From: a virus | DNA length: 64,000 nucleotides | Strand: one strand, 5' to 3' | IMG/VR virus record: IMGVR_UViG_3300004369_000003 | Coordinates: 38,540 to 102,539 of that record | Shown: piece by piece, positions 54,101 through 62,800 of the stretch | How the letters are laid out: the number at the start of each line of letters is the position of its first letter | Numbering within the stretch: position 1 is the first letter of the stretch | Translations under genes and position numbers: made by a program | The notes under the pieces: generated by a model | What the model saw: the letters and a program-made list of their open reading frames with translations, nothing else | Told to the model about the DNA's origin: nothing | Database searches by the model: none

Positions 54101-56256
54101 GCGGCCTGAATGGCGGCAATGATGGCGTTGTTTGTTAGGGCATAGTGGCTTGGGATTCCAGAAGCAGCAACCGAATTGTTGCCATCAATCTGGTCAACAA
54201 CAGAAGCAAGTGTCTCGTTATCAAGCAAAACTACTGGAGGTGGAGTTGGGCTGGCAAGGTCGCGAGCGAACTGGTCATCACGCTCCCACTTTGATTGCTT
54301 GCGAACAAAAGTTGCTGGTGTTCGGGTTTTCTTACCTGCAGGAATGAGGCAAATGAGATTCATCACTGCCTGAGGGTCATCCTCAGCAACAATTGCCATG
54401 TAAATCGGAGGAACATCTGCGGTTTCTGGAGTTAGCTCAACATCCTTCTCGGCAGAAGCCTTAATGCCAAGTTTCTCAAGAGATTCCTTAGCAGTTTGGA
54501 TGTTCTTCGGGCGGTACCATCCAACAGGGCTAGGAGCAAGACGAGAACCGCCACCTGGCTTGGCATTACGGAAAGAGTTACTGTTTCCCTCTTTCTCCCA
54601 CCAGTCTCGAAGGTCTGGTTCCATCTCAAGAGCGTTCGGGGCAAATGCTGGGTTCCAACCCTTTTTGACAGTTCCGTCAGGGTTCAATCCCAAGTTGTAG
54701 TACTTGCCAAGAGCAGTATTTACATCTGGAACTGCCTTGTAGGTTTTTGGCGGAATCGGGTCGCCTTCATATTCAGGTGAGAGCCTCTGCTCAGCAACCC
54801 AAGCGCCCCAGTCATTGACGAGGGTGTTGACGGCTGGTGCTGTCAGCGGAGGAAGGCGACCAGGCAACTGCGCTGTTGGCTGGTCAATCGGTACACGAGG
54901 CTCACCGAGGATGCCCGTGAAGTCAAGATTGTTAGCGGGAAAGTTTGCTTGGGAGACAGGCTCAAAAGTGCTGACTTCCTGCACCGTGTTGCCAGGAATC
55001 GTGACAGTGTTGCCGTTGTCTAGTTCAACTCCGACCTCTTGAGTGTCACCGTTAATTGATGTGATGTTGCCTTGGTAGTTATAGTCGCCACCAATGACGA
55101 CACGCTGGCCTACCTCAGCAAAGCGACCGAGTTTGTCACGAACCTGTTGGGACGCCGCTTGAGAACGCTCTTCTGGTGTGTACTCGCCAGGAGTTTCGTC
55201 CTCAGCAAATTCTGTAATAGAAGCCAGAAGACCACCAAAGTCGTCTTCCCAGTCTTCTGCTTCCTCAACGGTGTCATCACTTAGTTGGTCAAGAAACTGC
55301 CAATCCAATTCTGGAATGGCTTTCTCAAACATCTCTGTCTCGTCAAACTCAATCCTGTGAAGGTGGATTGTCTCCATAGGACTGTTGTCAAGCATTGCTG
55401 AAATCTTTAGTGCAGACTCGCGGTCAACAGGTGTGTGAATTTTCTGGCACTTGTCGTATGGGTCGTCAAGAGTTTTGTCGTAAGTGAGGAAGTCGTGTCT
55501 AATGTTTCCTAGGTCGTCCCAGGACCCATCGTCCCAGACGCAGACAGAACCGTCTTCATCAACCTTATAAAGTCGGTCAATTCCAGAACCATCTAGACGA
55601 ATACGGATGAAGAAATCTGGCTCAATATCAGAAGGACGGAAGGAGTCGTGGTCAACTCTGCTCTCTCGGTTGTAGTCATCAAAACCATGAGAAGCAACGA
55701 TTGCAGCACTGCTCTTCTTTTTATTTTCTCGCTCTACGATTGCAGAGGCCCAGCGTTGGGCAGCGTCTCCTCCCCAAAGAGCCCAGGCGATTCGACCATT
55801 TGACGGGTAGCCGTCTTGTCCTGGCTTGTAGCCCTTGCCTTTTTTGTCTACTTCGTGGCGTGGGAAATACTTCGCGATGTGGCGGACTTTCTTGATTCCA
55901 ATTTGTCCACCATTAGCAAGGGTGCGAGCGGTATTGAGACCAACAGGGGTCCCACCACGCTTTTCTTCTTTACGCCACGCAAGACCGCGCTTAGCTTCAG
56001 CAACAACTGCATCTGGGATTGTGTACATGCGGTCGTTATCCGCAAAAACTCTAATGTCCAAGTCCGTCATAGCGGCATTGGCTAGTTCGTAAGAGATGTC
56101 CTGTGGCTTGTCGCCGTACTGATTCCACTCCTCTGTCGCAAAGAGGTCGTTAAGAAGTCCATAAGAGGACACCATGTTTGTGGTTTCGTCAACGACAGCA
56201 CCGAGGTCGTCGGTTGCGAACAACACAAGATTGTTGCTTCTACCGATGTAGTTCAC
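51190..56256 (-). CDS. Multidomain protein with HK97-type prohead protease
   Basis: From the GTG at 56256 (7 nt after GGAG, 2 nt after the previous stop) the protein has 1688 residues; a GTG 72 bp upstream is a weaker choice. Domains: residues about 110-175 a GRIAWALWGGD-type module; 385-425 a small beta-barrel; 715-790 a GGLDRNRGNAEKLRRYW...CALRH module; 800-990 an S78-like prohead protease with His886 (GQGHDGSVVVG) and Ser934 (RGVSADMD); about 1040-1270 a GRVFGHIAAWH...GDWRPI...VNVPGFPI module common in actinophages; two DUF6582-like repeats; and a C-terminal helical region. The usual protease is near 200 residues, so this is an extreme fusion. The protease would mature the adjacent capsid. 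Confidence 0.82.
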   Translation of the reverse strand: MNYIGRSNNLVLFATDDLGAVVDETTNMVSSYGLLNDLFATEEWNQYGDKPQDISYELANAAMTDLDIRVFADNDRMYTIPDAVVAEAKRGLAWRKEEKRGGTPVGLNTARTLANGGQIGIKKVRHIAKYFPRHEVDKKGKGYKPGQDGYPSNGRIAWALWGGDAAQRWASAIVERENKKKSSAAIVASHGFDDYNRESRVDHDSFRPSDIEPDFFIRIRLDGSGIDRLYKVDEDGSVCVWDDGSWDDLGNIRHDFLTYDKTLDDPYDKCQKIHTPVDRESALKISAMLDNSPMETIHLHRIEFDETEMFEKAIPELDWQFLDQLSDDTVEEAEDWEDDFGGLLASITEFAEDETPGEYTPEERSQAASQQVRDKLGRFAEVGQRVVIGGDYNYQGNITSINGDTQEVGVELDNGNTVTIPGNTVQEVSTFEPVSQANFPANNLDFTGILGEPRVPIDQPTAQLPGRLPPLTAPAVNTLVNDWGAWVAEQRLSPEYEGDPIPPKTYKAVPDVNTALGKYYNLGLNPDGTVKKGWNPAFAPNALEMEPDLRDWWEKEGNSNSFRNAKPGGGSRLAPSPVGWYRPKNIQTAKESLEKLGIKASAEKDVELTPETADVPPIYMAIVAEDDPQAVMNLICLIPAGKKTRTPATFVRKQSKWERDDQFARDLASPTPPPVVLLDNETLASVVDQIDGNNSVAASGIPSHYALTNNAIIAAIQAAGGLDRNRGNAEKLRRYWTVGKGGLKIRWNTPGDWTRCNRYLRKYMGPRAKGYCALRHKEMTGVWPGSKYNVGKKKKGIRGSADIESLKSEEKVIGELTLRARAESARSRLVGREGAKPGSHGSKFIIPLVIPEAMESGDGRIFEKGAIEIRDLPLPLLWQIKTGQGHDGSVVVGQITHMERTDQGIGNAYGVFDDGEFGKEAERLVRHGFIRGVSADMDKFEAEEPEIPELADGEEDSKKMGSGRINITSARVMAVTIVPKPAFQECFIQLIDEEDKTQEGDVAVPDGIYVEGVNPLDASALVACGMVADAIPMAPPVEWFNDPKLSKATPLTITDDGRVFGHIAAWHVDHIGMAFGTRPPRSRSKYAYFHTGLLRTDEGDDIPVGQLTLAGGHAGLEASADEAVRHYDDTASAFADVHAGEDAYGIWVAGALRPGTTPEQIRAARASAPSGDWRPIKGHLELVAVCQVNVPGFPIARARVASGQVLALVAAGANVLAQLKHDPIAELSERLDRLENPLVASKHAELAARVKKAKKEDEAEGDWEYMIQMLDDNPENEMAVVSRRTRMRLAKEGKALDDGSFPIRDAGDLKNAVRAYGRAKPGSKGKVRKHIMRRARALRRLDLIPQKWTNASAEDFGEFISDGAEATVQERALAVAAVTEFKKFTEEERQALAKKGQALPDGSYPIRNESDLKNAISAYGRSNPEDRAKVRTHIRKRARALGKEELIPENWKVASIDDVANDLRLRAELASQSTNLEALFDERALTASATFAEEIEDLTEEEIEALKVERMNRAKKDDGGKYTPQTQPRDASGKFRKVLARLKADLGTAGLDRVVEKVEEAENLDNAGNYKNAAKAAQDLVGIIDRLDAKALNPEALENVRNSSAELGKVIANLPFAFGEQAEKIRFSDVPPALKKLMEDMIKRVEEKIGDEDADVATEKLKRFMSGGDYFNQSEISSEMAKLLRLLT
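51910..52405 (-). repeat. Duplicated DUF6582-like domain
   Basis: Two copies of about 60 residues read LAKEGKALDDGSFPIRDAGD, then KVRKHIMRRARALRRLDLIP, and AKKGQALPDGSYPIRNESDL, then KVRTHIRKRARALGKEELIP. The family is frequent in phage capsid-region proteins, function unknown. Confidence 0.75.
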
Positions 56257-56258
56257 GT

Positions 56259-56534
56259 TTACTCCGACTCCTCTGGGAGAGCATATTCCTGCAGGTCGTC
56301 GTCCATTAGACCTTCGCCTGCATCCCACTTCTCAATAACAGGAGTGGACTTAGAAGGGTCAAGTTCAATAACGAGCATGTCGTCATACTCGTCCTCGGTG
56401 TCTTCATAGTCGGGGACCCACTTGCCATTTTCTCTTTTGAAGAGGCCAAGGCCAGAAACTTGGTATGAAAGAACTTTGACCTCGCGAGTCTCCCTGTCTA
56501 GGAGTGCATCAAGGGTTTCCACGTTATCTGCCAC
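56259..56534 (-). CDS. Hypothetical acidic protein, 91 residues
   Basis: The protein begins MADNVETLDALLDRETREVK and is rich in Asp and Glu. No family is recognised. The start is GTG after AGGAGG with a 9-nt spacing; it overlaps the upstream gene by 11 bp. It lies between two giant capsid-region proteins and may be a head-assembly accessory. Confidence 0.7.
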   Translation of the reverse strand: MADNVETLDALLDRETREVKVLSYQVSGLGLFKRENGKWVPDYEDTEDEYDDMLVIELDPSKSTPVIEKWDAGEGLMDDDLQEYALPEESE

Positions 56535-56838
56535 CTTCCTGCACCTCCTTTAGGTATTCCTCGTTGAAATGCTCTACATCGTCCTCTTGGATAGGACGAA
56601 CGATGTACTTCTCTTCCCATGATTCAAATTCAATTGTACGCGCATCCTCATTGATGATGAGGTCATCTTTGGCTACGGGAAGGACCAATTCGTCCAGCAA
56701 AAGACCACTCAGTTCAACGTCTTCTCCGTCAAATTCTTTGTAATAGACATCAAAGACAAGTCGTCGGCTCTTAGGTTCTGTCAGTCTCTCCAGAACTCCT
56801 GGAGTGTCAAAAATGAGTTCATCTTTAACGAATGGCAT
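56524..56838 (-). CDS. Hypothetical protein, 104 residues
   Basis: The protein begins MPFVKDELIFDTPGVLERLT and has beta-rich pieces (RRLVFDVYYKEFDGEDVELS, DARTIEFESWEEKYIVRP). No family or enzyme motif is recognised. It follows the giant gene's stop after 2 bp and overlaps the next gene. Possibly paired with the 91-residue protein. Confidence 0.7.
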   Translation of the reverse strand: MPFVKDELIFDTPGVLERLTEPKSRRLVFDVYYKEFDGEDVELSGLLLDELVLPVAKDDLIINEDARTIEFESWEEKYIVRPIQEDDVEHFNEEYLKEVQEGGR

Positions 56839-56840
56839 CT

Positions 56841-59800
56841 CTACTTCCCTCCCTTGAGAATGTCTACGAGATTGACCCCGTTTACGACTTCGTTACCGCT
56901 CTGAGTCAGTTTTTCAATCAGCAACTTCCTGACACTTGGGTCAAGGTTTACCGATGCAAGGTCTGCCCAAGTCAGGTTTGTCTTGAACATAATCTGAGAA
57001 GCGCTCTTGAGTTTCTCAACGACATCGTGGTCTGTTCCCTGAAGTTGACCGAACTTGTCTCCTCCAGTTGAGTAGTACCCCATTCTCCTCAGAAGTTTGG
57101 TTGCATCAAAGTTCCATGTAGGATGTCCGTAGTTGCTTCCGTTGCTTGCTGAAGAGCCCTTGTAAGTGAAGATGTAATTTCCACCATTGGCTCGGATATC
57201 CTCGCTTGAGGACATTCCACCCATGTTGATTCCGTTGTTCCAACGCTTTGCTGTGGCGTAAAGACCACCGCTCATAAGCATGTCGTAAATGAAATCTGCT
57301 TGTGCCTCTGTTCCAGATGGGAATTTCTTGCCAGTTGTGTTGTGGTAGAAGTACTTAATCCCAATTTTGTCTGAGATTGCTTTAGCAACGCTCTCTGGCA
57401 TAAGGAACTCAATGGTTCCTGTTGCTGTTGGGTTCTGTATAACCTCAACGTCGTCGGCGGTAAAGCCCCACTCGTCTTGAATCTGTTGGAGCTTCTGCTT
57501 GCGAAGTTCGCCCTTGTAGTTCTTCTTGCCATCAGTGTGCTTGCCCAGAAGCCAAATCATCTTGTTCTCAATGAGGCCCTTAATGTCTTCAGGTGTCGCT
57601 GGGCGAGCACTCTGAATTCCAAGAGCCTGTAGAGCCTCTGTGATGTCAGCCTCTGTTGCATCTTCTGGTAGAAGAATTTCTACATCGTTGTGGAAAGCGG
57701 CTGAATAGGTGCTGTCTGAGTAGTGCTTAGTGAAATCAACATTTTCATCGTTGAGGTCTTTGCTTGCTCGATGAAGTCTAAAGGTTCCCTTACCAGCTTG
57801 ACCTTTGTAAGTTGTTCCGTTTTCATACCTGTCAACAGTTCGGTCTTGGCTGTCCTTAGGACCCGTCTTCCACATCTTGCTGATGTTCTTGAGAAGACCG
57901 CCTTCTTTTTCCCACATTGGAATTTCAAGAGCAGAGGTTTTATCAATGCCATCTTTTCCATCAATTGACTGAACAATGTTGTTTCCAGACCATCCAGTCA
58001 GTTTGAAGGTCAAACGAATCTGCTTCTTGTTCCCCTTCGTCACGACTTTCTGGACCTTGATGGACATATCTTCAATTTCGTCAGCATCACTAAGAACAGC
58101 AACACCGTTCGTTGCGACAGTGGCGTTGTCTCCCTTGACATCTGCCAGAGCGGCAGTCAACGGAGGAACGTCATCAATCGCTGAGAAGTTCCACTCAACG
58201 TTTTCTGGAGTAGCCAAGTCAAAGCCAGCACCTTCAACTTCAAACTCGGCCTTCATAGCCTTTTCTGCGGCTTCTAGTTCTGCCTTCTTCTTCTTAGCAA
58301 GAAGTTCTTTCTCGTAAGCAGCCTTCTTTTTCTTGGATTCTGCAAGAGACTTATTCAGGTACGTCGGGTCAACATCAATACCGAGCTCGTTGGCCTGCTC
58401 AATCGTGAGGAAGTTCTCGCGACTCCATACCTTGTCGTTCTTCAGCGTCTGGGTCTTACCAGCAAGAGGACCGTCAAAGTAGCCAACCTGAACTTCGCCC
58501 TTGCTTACGTCCATGTTTGTAATTACACCGTGGCTGGTGAGTTCGGGGTCTGGACCGCCTGGGCTAGCGTTTGAAACAATCATTCCTGGAACCATGTTCT
58601 TGGACTCTGGGTCTTTCAGGAACATGCCACTTAAGAAGTTTTTGTAGTCGCTGTAACTATCTGCTCCGAAGTAGGCAAGGTGGCCTGGGTCGTTCTTTGT
58701 CGCAGCCTTCTTTAGAACCTCTTTGATGTCGGTTGCACCGTCAAGAGATGGACCAGAGTAGAACGGGCTTGATGCCTCTCCAGTAGAAGGAGCTGGCTCG
58801 GGAGTCGGAGTTGTGTCTGCCTCGGGTGCGGAAGGTGCCTCTGGGGTAGGAGTAGGTGTAGGTGTTGGAGTAGGAGCGCTTGGGGTTGGTGCCTCGGAAA
58901 CCTCGGGTGCTGAAACGGGGTCGCCCCACTTCCAGCCACTTGTCTCTGGCGTAACGCTCTTTGCAACGATGGTGTTAATTTCACCATCTTCGTACTTCAC
59001 CTTGAGATAGTCGGTGTAGCCGTATCCCTTTGTCTTGTACTTACGAAGGTGTCCCTTGATTACACCCTTTTGACCAAACTTGGAGTGGGTCGGGTTTACC
59101 ACATTGATGGTGTCACCCTTCTTGAGAATGGAACCATCAGCAGCAACGTAGGACTCGGACTCTGTAGGAATAGCCTTGATAGAAGTCGGCAGTAGAGTCT
59201 TGTCTGTCTCGCCCTTTGACTTGCTCTTGATGTACTTAGGCTTGCTGTTGGCAGAACCAATCTGGTCAGAGATGGTGTTACCCAGAGCCTTCGCAGAGTG
59301 GTGCTTCTTGCTCATCCAGTAAACCTTGGTTGAGCCATCAAAACCGTTAGTTATGCGGTGATAGACCTCAAAACTGTTGGTCTCGTTGCGTCGAACAACA
59401 ACGTCGTAACGGTCGTCGCCGTGCATGACAGAGTGAACAACAATGTGTCCGTTGCTGAGAACGGTGCCGTCGTAATCTTCCTTGACTGCTTTCCAGATAA
59501 GTTCTGGATTAGTCTCGTCTGGGTTGGAAAGTGTCTTCTCAATCTGCTCTGTAGACAGAGGAGTTGATGGGAGTTCTGGGTCTTGAGGAACGAGGTCCTG
59601 AGCAATATCCTCAGCAACCTTCTCTTCTGGAGTATCTAGTTCCTTAGGCTCAGGAGCATCAAGTGACTCAATAGCAGAGTCAATGAGGTCTGGGTTTCCG
59701 CCCTGCTCTTTGAGAGTTCCTAGGAGAGCCTTGAGTTGCTCTTTGTCGGGAGCCTTTCCGAAAACGGACTCAGCGAGGCTAGAGAGGTCATCAATGACCT

Positions 59801-62800
59801 TCTGCTTCTCGGCCTCTGGAACATCGGTTGGCTTCTCTGCTGGCTGTGGGTCAGCGTCTGGCTCTGGGTCAGGAACATCTACCTCAGGAGTCTTTACTGT
59901 CGGTGCTTCTGGTGCCTGCGGTGCCTCAGGAGCGTCTGCTTCTGGTGCATCACTGACTGGAGGAGTGAATCCGTCAGACACGGGCTGGATGTTAGAAATC
60001 GTGAAGTTTTTGGCAACACCATCGGAGTCAACAGCGCGAAGGTTGATGTTTCCATTCTTCGGGTTCTCCCAAATGGATGGGCCACCCTCCTTCGTCTTGA
60101 CAGGTGTAACGATTCGGTCTTTGCCCTTGTAGTTGAATGCAACCTTCTGGTTGTTCTCAATTGCGCTAGCAATCTGCGCTGCGATGTCTCCATCAACGTC
60201 CAGCGGAACGACTCCACTTGGGGAAGAAACGGTCTGAACTTCAACCTGCTCTTCTTCCTTTTCACCGAGGCCAAAGCGCTGGATGATGTCCTCGCGACGC
60301 TTCTTCAGAGCATCCTTCAGGAACTCAGCGGTCTCAGCGTCGTCAGGGAACGCTGCGTCAACTAGTTCATCAATCTTTTCTGGGCTGATTGCCTGAACCT
60401 TCTTGGCAGACTCAGCCAGTTGCTCATCGGTCATGTCGCCAAAGATGTCAGCCGCTTGAGGGTTGACGCTTGGGTCACGCAGAGAATCAATTTGAGTCAC
60501 TTCAGGAGTAAGAGTTGACTTCTTGTCCTTACCCTGAGCGCGGAATAGTAGAGAGCCACCTGGGTCAATGCGGTAGACATTGCCCTCATTGTCTGTGAGC
60601 ATGTTGTCGTACACAAGACCAACGGAATCCCAGTTGTTCAGCCATGCATCAACAATGAAGTCTTCTTGAGCCTTGCTCTTGATGTCTGGGTCATTCTTCT
60701 TGTCTCCAAAGTCTGCATTCGAGTTTGGAACAAGTGGAGATACAAGAACGGTGTTGCCCTTCTTGTCCTTACCAAGGAATACTCGACCAACCTTGGTTCC
60801 AGCCTCCTCATACAAGGCTGAAGCCAAGACTTCGTTCGCTGCGTGTGCATCGGACTTAGGAACCTTGACGTAGTACTGGTCACCAGTCTTTGGGTCAACG
60901 TAGAACGCACCCTCATTTGAGCCAGCCTGACCGCCAATCTTTTTCCATTCAGAAGTGTCAAACACAGCGGAAACTTCGTCGCCTACTACCTCGTCGGAAG
61001 GCGTTGGCTTTTCTGGGCCAGAGGTGTTGTCCTCGGACAGAGCAAGGATTCCGTCAAGAGAGTCGGAGAAGGATGGGTGAAGTTTTTCTTCCTTCTGCAT
61101 CTTGAGAAGTTGGTCTGTTGAGAACCAACCAACCTGAGAGTTCTCGCCGTCAGTTGCGTTGAGGTCGTCAAACTGTCCTGGACCAACCTCAAAGACGTAG
61201 GTGTCGTAAGACCAGTCAGGAGCATCGCTACTGTTGTGGACGAATACTGGGTCAAGAGAGTTGATGTTTCCACCAACCTCTTCTGTGAACTCTTCTTTGG
61301 CTGTAGCTCCAACAGTCTTTGCTGTGGTCTGGTCCTTGTGAGCGCCACCTGGGAATGCCCACTTGCCACCGCCCTGGGATAGACCCTTGGAACGCTTAGC
61401 AAGGAAGTACTCGTAAGTGCCGTCTGAGTTCTTGCGACGGAGTAGTGCGCCTGCAGCGCCGTACTTGCCCCAGAAGCGCTTTCCGTTGACAGAGAAGAAG
61501 TAACCTTCTCCAGTCTCTTGGTTGTCGCCACCACCGAGAGGTGCGAAGAATGGGAGTTGTGGAGGAGTCAGTTCACCGTTGCGTAGTTTCTGAACGTCAG
61601 AAGCAGAGATTCCTTCTGCGTAGTAAACGCCGTCAGTTCCCTGGGCAATGTTGTAGCCCTGCCACTTGCCAGCGTCTGCTTCCTTTTCAGGAGCCTCGTC
61701 AATTGCCTCTACTGGCTCAATGACCTCTGGTGCTTCAGCTTCTGGTGCTTCAGCTTCTGGGAAGTCGTTGCGACGACGAACAACGTATGGCTGGTATTTA
61801 ATCCAACTGCTGGTGTATTCCTTGCCATTGGAGAGAAGCCTGCGGGTGACAAGCATCCGCTTGTCGTCGTCTGGGTCATTTTCAACCGAGACAATCTCGT
61901 GCCATCCGCCAAACTTGGCTTGAATGAAGTCACCTGGCTTCCAGTTCTCAACTGCAACGCGACCAATAAGTTCTGTGTTCTCGTCATCCTCAACCCAGTT
62001 GTTGGAGACGGTGCCACCAAGAACAGACTCGACTCCGAAGTCTCCGTCAGAAACTTCTTTGGCCTTGGACTCTGTTGCGCTGGAGGACTCTTCCTTCTCT
62101 GGGAGGTCTTTGTTGTCTTCAATGAGTTGGTCAAGAGACGGTACGTCTCCGTCAGCCATACCCTTGTTGAATACGTTGACTACAACGAGTTCGCTCTCTG
62201 CCTTCTTCTTGAGAACCTTTGCCTGCTCGTAGGCTTCAATATCTGCCAAGTAATCAGCAGATGCCTTATCTGGGTCAAGTTGCTCAATACCACTGTTCGT
62301 GGTTGCCATCTCGTCAAGGAGTTTGTCAAGCATCTCAGGGAGAACTGCGGCGTCAACAGTTGCGTCATGCCAGTCAGTGCTCTCATCAGCGAGGCCATAG
62401 CGCTTGGCTACGTTGTGAAGTTCGTGGTCTCCCTTGCCACCATTGATGACCTTGCGGGAGAGAGAAAGCGTGTCAATCTCTCCACCAGGTGAGTAGTCAA
62501 GTCCATACTTCTCGGAGATGCGCTTGAGGATTGCGCCGTCAAATGGCATGTTGTGAGCCATGACGATTGGGTTCTCACCCATGAACTCAAGAATCTGTGC
62601 GAATGCGTCTTCCATTGACATCTGGTCAGCGAGGAACGCATCGGAAATTGGGTTGCCGTTAGCATCCTTCAGAATGTCGTCTGGGTTCTTGTCTGTGTAG
62701 AACGAACCGAGAGGCTCCTCTGGGTTCATGTAGAGAACTAGGCTGTCTACAACCTCACCGTTCTCACGCTTGTAAATGGCAACCTGAATTGGGTTCTGAG

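Noticed and set aside
56257-56328. A GTG at 56328 for the protease-containing protein
   Set aside because: It would overlap the preceding gene by 70 bp; the GTG at 56256 lies 2 nt after that gene's stop and has GGAG 7 nt upstream.
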